A stretch of 64,000 nt of DNA from positions 2,170,001-2,234,000 of the forward strand of contig VRMN01000002.1 of the NCBI GenBank assembly GCA_008690995.1. Direction: 5' to 3'. The notes under the pieces were generated by a model, which worked only from the letters and a program-made list of their open reading frames with translations, was not told the DNA's origin and searched no databases. Position 1 is the first letter of the stretch, and the number at the start of each line of letters is the position of its first letter. The translations under genes and the position numbers were made by a program. Source of the DNA: Porphyridium purpureum (Eukaryota; Rhodophyta; Bangiophyceae; Porphyridiales; Porphyridiaceae). Below are positions 39,608 to 48,685 of this stretch, in pieces.

Positions 39608-40924
39608 GGTGCCGCACCGGAAACTCACTCGCTCGTTCCAAAATACAGACGTGTGTATCGTCCTGTAGATCAGCCTGTCCCTTTTTGATGTTTCGCACCA
39701 AAACGTGATTGTCAACGCCAGATTCCCACCAAGCTTTCGGCAGTAAATATGGCGCGCCGGGCAAGCACGATTGTACGACAGTAGAATAAGTCGGTGTCGA
39801 AGGGCACCTAAGTAGAGCGACTCAATGCCGAAAGACGGTTGTCCTCAGGAGCGACGTTTTGTTTGAGTCTTTGCGTGTCGGACCGAAGAGGTATTTGTCT
39901 GTCTGGATGGAGATCAACTTCGTCCGTGGCACGAGCGAGAATGACGACAGCGAGTTGGATTTTTCGATTCCTACTCGTGGAGCAGTTGGTGACGGTGCAA
40001 TCATTAGAGCCGTCTGGATCACTAGCTGTCAGGACGAGGAAAAGCATTTGGCGGCCTATGGCGCAATGAAGGCCGGAGACATGCCGGAACGGAGAGTGTG
40101 AGCTTTCTACGTGTCTTCCAAGTTCATCAACATGAGCCATACGACGGTTGAGGTCACGGGATTCCGTGGTTTAAGATGCTCAAGCATGTCCTTGTGCCAT
40201 TTTGCAATAATCCTGACGGCTGGTGCGCGAGTGCATTTGGCATGTGCTCCGTTCCACGAACCGTGACGAGTTGATGGCGGATGCCTGACCGAACTGCTCA
40301 GAGTCTGCCACAAGCGCGACCCTGGTTTGCGTTGCGCACGGCAGCACTCGCCGCTGCTATCATTCCAGCTTGCGAGACAGGTGCCGAACATTCCTCATTC
40401 ACTGTGCCCCTTTCTCCAGGCATTACACCTGAGCCATATCTGAACGAGATGCCGGCACAGCGCGTAGACGGCGAGCGAACAACTGGCAAGTCCAGCCTCC
40501 CGCCATGCGTTCTTCCGTGTCCCATCGATGTCCCAGCAACCTTCCCTCGTTTTGTCATGCCGTTTTCGTACCCTAATGCACAGTACTTTCGCTGTACTCG
40601 CTGTGCCGCTCGATGGTAAAAAATGAGGCGGGGTACAGCTTGAGGATAGGCACTGGGTTTACTGTACATTCGATAAGCCCTCTAAGCAGAACCTTGAAAC
40701 CTTGATCTAACCACGCGCACCGGTTACATCAAGGGTTTCCAGTTCCGGTTTGGTCGCCGCCGGTGGAGAAGAAGAAGCGGAAGAAACTGAGGTTTGGGTG
40801 TAGGTAGCCAAGTTTGGTGAGAAGGTTAGCGCGGCGAAGGAGAGCAAGAGGGGATTGTGAGGGGTGAAACGGGGAGGGAGCGGAGGCGGAAGCTGGTGGA
40901 AGGAGCGTGCGGGGGTAAGGGGCA
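39608..40924. other. Intergenic region between TBCA and RPS23
   Basis: About 1.3 kb between divergent starts. The last 70 bases before the RPS23 ATG are strongly purine-rich. TACTGTAC occurs at 40660-40667. Frames of 66-123 codons show nothing recognisable. Confidence 0.4.
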
Positions 40925-41362
40925 ATGGGTTCCGGGAAGCCGCGCGGGATTCGCTCGGCGCGAAAGCTGAGGAACCATCGACGAGAGCAAAAGTGGGCCA
41001 ACAAGCGATATGCACGCGCGCATTCGCTGACGGGGCTCAAGGCGAACCCGTTCGGAGGGGCGTCCCACGCCAAGGGGATCGTTCTCGAGCGTATCGGTAT
41101 TGAGGCCAAGCAGCCGAACTCTGCCATCCGCAAGAGTGTGCGGGTGCAGCTGATCAAGAACGGAAAGAAGATTGCGGCGTTCGTACCCAGAGATGGTTGC
41201 CTCAACTTTATCGAGGAGAACGACGAGGTTTTAATCTCAGGATTTGGGCGAAAAGGACATTCAGTCGGTGATATTCCCGGCGTGAGATTCAAGGCTGTCA
41301 AAGTGAGCGGGGTCGCTCTGATTGCTCTTTGGAAGATGAAGAAGGAAAAGCCCAGAACGTGA
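40925..41362 (+). CDS. RPS23: 40S ribosomal protein S23 (uS12)
   Basis: 145 residues, [20 protein letters not shown] at the start and KKEKPRT at the end, co-linear with cytosolic S23 throughout ([51 protein letters not shown]). The decoding-centre loop KQPNSAIRK, whose proline is hydroxylated in other eukaryotes, is intact. It is the eukaryotic rather than the plastid form, as the N-terminal extension shows. The gene is intronless. The leader is purine-rich. Confidence 0.98.
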   Translation: MGSGKPRGIRSARKLRNHRREQKWANKRYARAHSLTGLKANPFGGASHAKGIVLERIGIEAKQPNSAIRKSVRVQLIKNGKKIAAFVPRDGCLNFIEENDEVLISGFGRKGHSVGDIPGVRFKAVKVSGVALIALWKMKKEKPRT

Positions 41363-43434
41363 TTTAGGCCGCGCGCGCGCGCTGGTTGCGGTGCTTTGTT
41401 CTGTGTTGGCGTGTGTTTGTTTGTGCCCGGGCGCTTTGTCCGCGGCCGAGCACCGTCTGCCTGGATTTTTGCAGCGTTGCTAAGCGTCATCTAGAACTAC
41501 TCTGGTCCGCGAGATGCGACCACGAACGCGCCCGCCAGTTCCCACGGCAGCCACATCGTGGTAAAATGCACAGAAATGAGTGCTGTCGTGGAGAATGACC
41601 GGACGTAATTTAGACGTCCCACAGGTTATCCGTGCACGGTGGGTAAGTTGTGGCGGACGCGCATGAATTGGGTTCGATTGCGTTCGGTCGGTTGTGGAAA
41701 AGGTGATTGAGCTCTGGGCGAGTAGTAAAGGATGAAGTGTTCGTTCCATCACCCCTTTCACAAAGTCTGAAAACGTAGCCATGTTATTGACATCACGTGG
41801 CGGACAAGTTGATGTCCTCAAGATCACTTCCCGCACAGAGATCAGCACAAGGAGCAGAATGAATGTTCCGCGCCACGTAAAGCCGTTCGAGACTCAGGGA
41901 TGTGCAGGATATGAATATTTGCGCTACTGCTTGACCACGAGGACGGGCGCATACTCAACATTTACGACGCGAGCTATGCACGCGGGGACCATATCACTGA
42001 ATGTACGCATCGCAAATCCGTTGATTTTCTCGGTGCAGCTGGCGCGACGTGGGTCTTCCGAACTCGAATCGTGTCGCTTGCCGGCTGGTTCTGTGTGGCT
42101 TTCTTTCTGCTGCTTATTTTGGCAGACTCGACTCACGCTCACGGATGAGTCGCTTGTTGGCTGTAGAAGTCGCTCAACTTTGACGACAGGGAAACTACTC
42201 GATGAAAGCCTTCATATTTTGGATTACAAGAGACGCGCCCTGTCGCATTTTAAATGCGGTCATGGTCATTCCCACCGGAGCTTGGAAAAGAGCACCGAAT
42301 CACAGGCTTCAACCTCTCCTTGAAGTTTCTGCTCGGCAGGCACCGTGAGACCAAGACAAAAAATTTTGCTTGGTCAACCTAGCAAAGAATGGACCATGTT
42401 GAGCTTCAGCACTTCTCGCTCCATGGCGCAAAGCGTTTGAGAGTCCAGTTCTGTGCACACGCGACCTCGCTCGATGAGCATTGGGAAACCTGCTCCGAAG
42501 CGAGCGACGTATACAGAGATTGGGAAGGGAGGCGTGCGGCTGTAGGTTTCTGTGGTGGTTACGCGTCGGCATTCGTTTGCGGCCGGACAGGGCCCGATGC
42601 ACGAAGAAGAACGTGGAGTCGACCTTGGCACTTCCTGCACCAAGAAGGGTGAAGCTAGCGGTAGGAGACGCGCTCGGTGTCGAGCAAGGGCTGCGGTGCC
42701 TTTGCGGAATCATGAACAACTCATACGCGTGATGGCGCTTTCAAACACATTCGAAAGCCAAAGAGGGTTCGTACGAGCGCCATGACGCCTCGTGCGGACC
42801 GGCATATAGAGCTCGTCTGTGGTCAAGAGGAGAAAACCGGAACGAAGGCGAGCTCGTGTACCATGACGCCTTCCAATTCCTCGTTCGCTCGTCCGGCAAT
42901 GTTCGCGACGGTAAGGATGTTTGATGCAAGCGAGCAAATCTACGGCGTCTGAAGGTCGGGAGAACGCATTGCGTAGGTTGCTCGGAATATAGTCCTCGCA
43001 CCAGCAGTTTGTGGTCTACGTGCTGGAGTCTGAGGGCGGGGCTGTCCGAGGGGCGGGATTTTTGCCGACAAAAAGAGCTTAGGTCAGGCGCTTCAGGCTA
43101 TTGCGCCGGTCATGTCGAACGACGGAGATTCGTCGCATACAGCTCAAAGCGTTGTGCTCAAGGGCGTAGATGAAAGTGATTGTAGCCGTGCTGGCTTTGC
43201 ACTTGTCAAAGCCATATTTTTGGTGTGTGCGGCTGTTGCGATGATTTAGTTGCGAGACAAATTCTCTCCAACTGTGAAGAAGGGAGCCGTGCAGTCGGCA
43301 TGGAACGTCGCACGACACGTGTCATGGACTATTGCGAGCTGGAACAAAGTTGGGCTATACCATAAACGTTGAGCACCCCATTTAATCTCGAAAAGAAAAA
43401 AAGGTGAGAGCCAGAGGTCTCTGAATTCTCCTCC
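41363..43434. other. Gene-poor stretch of about 2 kb
   Basis: No supportable gene. The longest ATG frame is 41781-42323 (+, 180 codons), with no recognisable domain and competing frames on the other strand. The right end is the 3' flank of the leftward membrane protein gene. Confidence 0.4.
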
Positions 43435-44469
43435 TCATTCGGCTCCGGCAACGCCCGGATCGCCAGGCAGACCCTTGCTGCCGACGCAAAACATGAGCAC
43501 CTTTTCAGCGATTGTGAGCGGCAAGCATAGCACATTGAACGGGAATGGAATGGAAAAGTTTCTGGCAATCTGCACGTACGCTCCGAACAGACCCAGCGCG
43601 GTAAAACCCGCCGTGATCAGCGGGTTACCCTTGGTCGCAAACTCCTTCTCCAGGTAGTTGTGGCGCACGAGGAAAGTACTGAGACCAAAGAAGAAAATCT
43701 CAGAGCCCTTGAGACCTACAAACACCGCCGACACGTACCGCATAAGCTTAAACGCGAGCGCGACGCCCATGTAGCGGAACGTGTATTTGAGACTCACGGG
43801 CACCCATTTGGCATACTCGCGCGGTACGTGCGGATTCACAACGCGCATGATGAATGGAGATACAAACTGGTCAAGATTGTTTCCAATCGAGGTACCCAGC
43901 GTGATGGCTTGCGCAAACTTGACGCGCAACGTGGCAATCACCGCGATCCAGGCCTGCGTTAGCCCTTCCAACGCCTCTGCGAGCTGATTTGGGTCCACCG
44001 CCTTGAGAATGACCATGGCTTTACGCGCCGCGAGCTGTGACTTATCCATTAGCGACACGTCTGCTACGCCGTCCTTGTTTTCATCCACCAAATTATCCTT
44101 TTCGTACGCCACCTTGGCCACCTTGATCTGCTTCCACAGACCCTGGAGTGATGCGACCACCCTGTGCATGCCAAATATATTCGCCGCCTCGATTGCCGAG
44201 ATCAGCACCATGTACACCCCGCCAAAGAACGTCATGGCCAGGCCCCACAAGGCCGGCCCGAGCTCGTCCACGTGGTACTTTTCCACAAAGTGCATCACGT
44301 CGTCGCCATACTCGTCGACCACCCACGAAATCAAGTCCACGCCTTTCATCAAAATCTCGCCAATCATGACCGCAATGGGACCGACCTTCTTCTGGATCTG
44401 CTTAAAATCAATGGAGCGGTCGCCCACCTGGCTAGCCGTCTCTGACGGCTTGACCTCATCGCTCCCCAT
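43435..44469 (-). CDS. Multi-pass membrane protein of unknown function with an EF-hand-like loop
   Basis: 344 residues, intronless. After an acidic start come amphipathic and hydrophobic segments: LGPALWGLAMTFFGGVYMVL (about 70-90), YMGVALAFKLMRYVSAVFVG (about 235-255), IFFFGLSTFLV (about 258-268), ITAGFTALGLFGAYV and VLCLPLTIAEKVLMFCV near the C-terminus. A loop DENKDGVADVSL (about 126-137) follows the DxNxDGxxD calcium-binding pattern. I do not recognise a named family. A calcium-responsive membrane role is only a suggestion. GTACAGTG/CACTGTAC motifs lie 320-365 bp upstream of the ATG. Confidence 0.85.
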   Translation of the reverse strand: MGSDEVKPSETASQVGDRSIDFKQIQKKVGPIAVMIGEILMKGVDLISWVVDEYGDDVMHFVEKYHVDELGPALWGLAMTFFGGVYMVLISAIEAANIFGMHRVVASLQGLWKQIKVAKVAYEKDNLVDENKDGVADVSLMDKSQLAARKAMVILKAVDPNQLAEALEGLTQAWIAVIATLRVKFAQAITLGTSIGNNLDQFVSPFIMRVVNPHVPREYAKWVPVSLKYTFRYMGVALAFKLMRYVSAVFVGLKGSEIFFFGLSTFLVRHNYLEKEFATKGNPLITAGFTALGLFGAYVQIARNFSIPFPFNVLCLPLTIAEKVLMFCVGSKGLPGDPGVAGAE

Positions 44470-45101
44470 GGCGCGCGTTGTGTCTCTGCGTGCGTCTTAT
44501 TTTCAGCCCAGATCGGATTTCAGTGCGCGAGCTGTTCGACGCGTGTCTGTTTTTTACTTTGTTCCCGCACCACGTCTCCTTCGTGCGGCGCGCAAAAAAG
44601 AGGAGCGCGCTACTGCTCGAGCAGCACAGTGGGCAGTTTAACCTTCTCGGGTGGCCACACGTCCCGTTGCCCTGCGCCACGCAAGCACGCTTTCCACCGA
44701 CGTTCGCGCTCTCGGCTCGCCCCGCCCGCCCCACTCAGCTGGGCACACAGACCAACCGGGGAAAAGATCACGACACAGGCCGTTGGAGGTACAGTGCGTA
44801 CTGTCGAGGATTCACTGTACTTGTAGTACAGTGCTGACAAGTGCTTGGGTGCGAGTTGGGACGAAAAGCGTGCGTGGCGTGGCGCCGGCTCGGACATCGC
44901 ACCCACCTGTGCTGCGCCGCGCGGACCTGGCTTTCGTGCGGTGCATTGACATGGTCCTGCTCAGAGCTTTACTTAAAATCCCTCGTGAGAACAGAACACA
45001 TCAAATCAAACGGAAGCAAGGCGCACGTTGAACCTCCTTTCGTGGCCCCAGCGCGCGTTTGTAAAAGAGAAAAGGCAACAACGCAGACCAGCTCGTCATA
45101 C
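44470..45101. promoter_or_regulatory. Intergenic region with three GTACAGTG/CACTGTAC motifs
   Basis: Separates two leftward genes. GTACAGTG at 44789 and 44826 and CACTGTAC at 44813 form an inverted cluster within 45 bp. The rest holds no recognisable gene. Confidence 0.5.
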
Positions 45102-46613
45102 TTACGCACCAAGCGCACCTGGCTTCGATTCCTCCTTCTCGGCGCCGCGGCGGTGGTAGAATTCCTTGATGATCTTCTCCGGAATTCGTTTTAGCAGCGT
45201 CGGCGGGAACACGCGCAGCAGCGACCACGCCAGGTCCAGCGAGTAGAAAATGTCGCGGTTATCTGACGGACCCTGCTGCACAAACTTCTTCTCAAACTTG
45301 TCGTGAAACTCAAGGAATAGCATATCCTCGGACGAGAGCGCCTCCTCGCCCACCACGGCCTTCATGGCAAGCACGTCCTTGCCAATGGCGTACCCGGCAT
45401 ACAGCTGGTTCGATACGTCACCGTGGTCCTTACGCGTCATGCCTTCGCCGATGGCCGACTTCATCAAACGCGACAGGGACGGAAGCACGTTGATTGGCGG
45501 GTAGATTTGTCGGTTATGCAGCTGTCGGTCCAAGTAGATCTGGCCTTCGGTGATGTACCCGGTCAGATCCGGAACCGGATGCGTAATGTCATCGTTGGGC
45601 ATCGACAGGATCGGAAGCTGAGTGATAGAGCCCGGCCGGCCTTCGATGCGGCCAGCGCGCTCGTAAATCGTACTCAAATCCGTGTACATGTATCCGGGGT
45701 AACCGCGGCGGCCGGGCACCTCCTCTCTTGCGGCTGAAACTTCGCGAAGCGCGTCGGCGTACGACGTCATATCGGTGAGAATCACAAGCACGTGCATACC
45801 GCACTCGTATGCCAAGTACTCCGCCGTCGTGAGGGCCAGGCGCGGCGTGATAATACGCTCGATTGTCGGGTCGTTGGCCAGGTTCAGGAAAAGCGTGACC
45901 TTTTCCATGGCGCCATTTTCCTCAAAGTCCTGTCGAAAGAAGCGCGCATTCTCCATGTTGACACCCATGGCGGCAAACACAATCGCAAATTCATCAGAGC
46001 GCTCGGGCTGACCTGGGATCTGCACCAGGCCGGCCTGACGGCAGATCTGTGCCGCAACTTCGTTATGCGGCAGACCAGCCCCTGAAAACAGTGGGATCTT
46101 CTGCCCGCGCGCGATCGAGTTCATCACATCGATCGTCGAAATGCCCGTCTGCACCATTTCCTCGGGGTACGTGCGCTTCTGCGGGTTGATTGGCATGCCC
46201 TGGATGTCCAGGTACGCCTCGGGCACCACTGGCGGGCCACCGTCAATGGGCTTTCCAGAGCCGTTGAAGATCCTCCCAAGCATGTCCCTGGACACTGGCA
46301 TCTTGAGAATCTCGCCCGTGAATTCGCAGTGCGTGCGCTTGTTGTCGATCCCCGTGGTGCCTTCAAACACCTGCACGATCGCCTTGTCGCCGTTGACCTC
46401 GAGCACCTGGCCCTTGCGGACGGAGCCATCGCCCAGCGTGATGTTGACAATCTCCGCGTACATGGGGTTCTTCACCTTATCCAGAATCACCAACGGGCCG
46501 TTCACGGCGGCGACGGTGCGGTAATCGACGCGCGGCTTGAGCACAAAGTCGCGCTGCACGGCCTCGGCATTCAGCTTGAACGCGTCCATTTTGGACGCGA
46601 TCTCGTCCGCCAT
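45102..46613 (-). CDS. ATP6V1B: V-type proton ATPase subunit B
   Basis: 503 residues from the ATG at 46613 ([12 protein letters not shown]); an in-frame extension to 46703 is not conserved-looking. The beta-barrel start ([19 protein letters not shown]), [20 protein letters not shown] and the degenerate nucleotide loop [20 protein letters not shown] are diagnostic of the non-catalytic B subunit, as is the later [18 protein letters not shown]. Subunit B alternates with catalytic A in the V1 hexamer that drives proton pumping into vacuoles and endosomes. The stop codon lies inside GCGTAAGTATG, which resembles a splice donor, so the last residues could differ if an intron follows. The leader has a CT/GA tract at 46711-46747. 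Confidence 0.97.
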   Translation of the reverse strand: MADEIASKMDAFKLNAEAVQRDFVLKPRVDYRTVAAVNGPLVILDKVKNPMYAEIVNITLGDGSVRKGQVLEVNGDKAIVQVFEGTTGIDNKRTHCEFTGEILKMPVSRDMLGRIFNGSGKPIDGGPPVVPEAYLDIQGMPINPQKRTYPEEMVQTGISTIDVMNSIARGQKIPLFSGAGLPHNEVAAQICRQAGLVQIPGQPERSDEFAIVFAAMGVNMENARFFRQDFEENGAMEKVTLFLNLANDPTIERIITPRLALTTAEYLAYECGMHVLVILTDMTSYADALREVSAAREEVPGRRGYPGYMYTDLSTIYERAGRIEGRPGSITQLPILSMPNDDITHPVPDLTGYITEGQIYLDRQLHNRQIYPPINVLPSLSRLMKSAIGEGMTRKDHGDVSNQLYAGYAIGKDVLAMKAVVGEEALSSEDMLFLEFHDKFEKKFVQQGPSDNRDIFYSLDLAWSLLRVFPPTLLKRIPEKIIKEFYHRRGAEKEESKPGALGA

Positions 46614-46710
46614 GTCAACAAGAAACCCCGCACACAACCACACCTCTGCACTCCCCTGTTCGCCCCACGCGCCACGTACCGTCCGCTCCTCTCCCGTCAC
46701 CACCCCTCAA

Positions 46711-46712
46711 TA

Positions 46713-46746
<34 letters not shown>

Positions 46747-46747
46747 G
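46711..46747. repeat. (CT)n tract in the V-ATPase B 5' leader
   Basis: Nearly pure CT repeat, GA in the sense of the gene, beginning about 98 bp upstream of the ATG at 46613. Confidence 0.95.
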
Positions 46748-46909
46748 TCCTTCCCCTCTTACAAACTCACTCGCTCACACTCGCCAATAAACCGGTTGGC
46801 ACGTCCGTTTTTTGTCTTTGTTTTTCGTCTTGTTCTAGTCACGCGTGGTTGATAAGTAAACCGACTCGTTTTAGAGGACACAACGGCACAAGCGTTTTTT
46901 TGGGGCGCG

Positions 46910-46936
46910 GTACAGTGTAAGAGACGGCCACTGTAC
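46910..46936. promoter_or_regulatory. Inverted GTACAGTG...CACTGTAC pair upstream of V-ATPase B
   Basis: Two perfect copies in opposite orientation, 11 bp apart, about 300-320 bp upstream of the ATG. The same octamer pair occurs in other upstream regions of this window. Its function is inferred from recurrence only. Confidence 0.5.
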
Positions 46937-47103
46937 TTAGGTGGTCATCTGGTGGATGGTGATGATACGGACGAGAACTGAACACGCGACGCCCATGTGT
47001 GAGCGGTGCTTGTGTGAACACCGCAACCAGGTAAACAGATGGTCCGAGGTAAATCAACAAGACCTTCGACTGGAAATCACAAACTGTGAATTCATCCTAT
47101 CAT

Positions 47104-47106
<3 letters not shown>

Positions 47107-47156
<50 letters not shown>

Positions 47157-47178
47157 TCATTCATTCATTCATTCATTT
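47107..47178. repeat. (CAT)n then (CATT)n microsatellite
   Basis: About sixteen CAT/ATC units run into about six ATTC units. It lies in the gap between the V-ATPase B promoter and the stop of the leftward membrane glycoprotein gene. Confidence 0.97.
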
Positions 47179-47368
47179 CTTGCGGACATCTAAAGGTAAA
47201 CCCACTCACGATGGTTGCTGCTCACGCTTCATCACGTCATTGCGTTTGTTTCGCACATTCATTCGCGGTTTCGTGGCGATTCGTGGGCTTCAAGCGCAAG
47301 GTAATAGCAGGGTTTGCGACGAAACACGTGGCTACTGACGAAAGGGACAGGAGAAAAGGAGCACCACT

Positions 47369-48685
47369 CTAGCTTGATGCGGAAGACGAAGGTTCGTCCC
47401 GAATTTCAACAGGCAGCTCATCCAACGCTTCCGCATGCTTGTGCGTTCGAATCGTTTTGAGCAGCACAAAAATGCAAGAGATGAGCCCAACAGCCACAAT
47501 TATCAGGTTTAGCGTCAGCGCCCAGACTTCAAAAGTCGCGACAGTTCCAATCAGTTCTGAACCTTCGAGGATCTCATCCGTATCCAAGCGAATCGAATCG
47601 TTTCCCCATGTGTTGTAAAGAGCGATCGCCCTCTGGAAATCTTCGGCTCCGCAAATATGCATCTTAATTTGGTCCGGGGTGAGCCTGCCCGAGTACTTTC
47701 CAGAGTAGGCAGCCAGAGATAGCAGCGTTGTCCAATTTCCTTGAAAGTCATGCTTCGTGTACAAGGCTCTGTGCTGCACAAGGTAATCGCCGTCCGTCAT
47801 GGCGTTGATTGCAAACTGGCTGCAGTATACATCTTCGGTCCTATTGCCACTGGCACTAAGCTTAAAAGCCGGGACCACCCTGTAAATCACATTGCTGTTC
47901 ATACAGATAATATTCACTACACACGTGTCCAGTTGGCGATTGGCAATTAGGCACCGGACATCCTCAGATTCGCCCTCTGTTGTGAGCACGCTTGTGGCGT
48001 CAAATTGGATGGCCTGCAGCTCGTCTCTACGAATGCCCGATACGCTCATGATCGCGGCAAGATTCAGGTTACGGCATCTTGCATCATCCTTGCAAGTCTC
48101 AGAGTTTGAATCGTCAAATCGCAACGTAGGACCCAGAGTTACTCGTCGATCCTTGTCCGCGGTGAGTGTCTCGTTCACAACTCGAACATTCGAAATGTAT
48201 TGCACAGACTCGCCCGCATTCTCACACTCGTACCAGACAGATACATTAGCCGCAAGTCTATTCATGTTCGGTTCAATGAAAGGCGGAGTAACCAGCAGAT
48301 ACTTCAAATAGGCCGTCTGGTCCAAATCCGTCGCCAGATTTGCAAACCTTGTATAATTGTAAGTCACTGGCTCAAACGCCGGAACGGAATTGTATCCATC
48401 TTGAATCACAACTTGAATTGCAATCAAACCTCCTGCCACCACCAGAATCAATAAGTTGTGCCAAACTAGCTTGCCATTGACGGTAAACAGTCCGAGTCCC
48501 ACAAAAATACTAACCCAATGGTCGGTCAAAGTGGGTTTCTTTTGTCCATTTCGTCGAATCATCCATTCCGTAACATCCGTAACAATCCTGGCAAACGAGA
48601 CCAGCATGATCGCCGGAATGATTTCCAAGAAGATCCTCTTGATGATATTGAATGTATTAACGTTCAAGCCAGTGCTCACAGTCAT
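47369..48685 (-). CDS. Orphan membrane glycoprotein, probably type with large lumenal domain
   Basis: 438 residues, intronless. Three hydrophobic segments lie near the N-terminus (FLEIIPAIMLVSFARIV; WVSIFVGLGLFTVNGKLV; LLILVVAGGLIAIQVVI, up to about residue 97). A polar domain of about 290 residues follows, with several Cys and N-glycosylation sequons (NYT, NVS, NET, NDS, NWT). One more membrane segment (LTLNLIIVAVGLISCIFVLL, about 390-413) precedes a short cytosolic tail ending in Ser. The topology suggests a surface or vacuolar protein with the Cys domain outside. No family is recognised. Its codon third positions look AT-richer than those of neighbouring genes, which may reflect relaxed selection, recent origin or transfer. 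Confidence 0.8.
   Translation of the reverse strand: MTVSTGLNVNTFNIIKRIFLEIIPAIMLVSFARIVTDVTEWMIRRNGQKKPTLTDHWVSIFVGLGLFTVNGKLVWHNLLILVVAGGLIAIQVVIQDGYNSVPAFEPVTYNYTRFANLATDLDQTAYLKYLLVTPPFIEPNMNRLAANVSVWYECENAGESVQYISNVRVVNETLTADKDRRVTLGPTLRFDDSNSETCKDDARCRNLNLAAIMSVSGIRRDELQAIQFDATSVLTTEGESEDVRCLIANRQLDTCVVNIICMNSNVIYRVVPAFKLSASGNRTEDVYCSQFAINAMTDGDYLVQHRALYTKHDFQGNWTTLLSLAAYSGKYSGRLTPDQIKMHICGAEDFQRAIALYNTWGNDSIRLDTDEILEGSELIGTVATFEVWALTLNLIIVAVGLISCIFVLLKTIRTHKHAEALDELPVEIRDEPSSSASS

Noticed and set aside
40729-41490. 253-codon minus-strand frame
   Set aside because: Antisense to RPS23, whose conservation leaves no doubt about the coding strand.
41640-41690. tRNA-like T-loop string GGGTTCGATTGCG
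   Set aside because: No matching A box, acceptor stem or anticodon arm could be found around it.
41781-42323. 180-codon plus-strand ATG frame
   Set aside because: No domain, mixed composition, and similar-length frames elsewhere in the same non-coding stretch; not enough to call a gene.
46614-46703. N-terminal extension of V-ATPase B
   Set aside because: The extra 30 residues do not resemble the family; [12 protein letters not shown] is the natural start.
47107-47178. CRISPR-like or other functional repeat array
   Set aside because: It is a simple CAT/CATT microsatellite without spacers.
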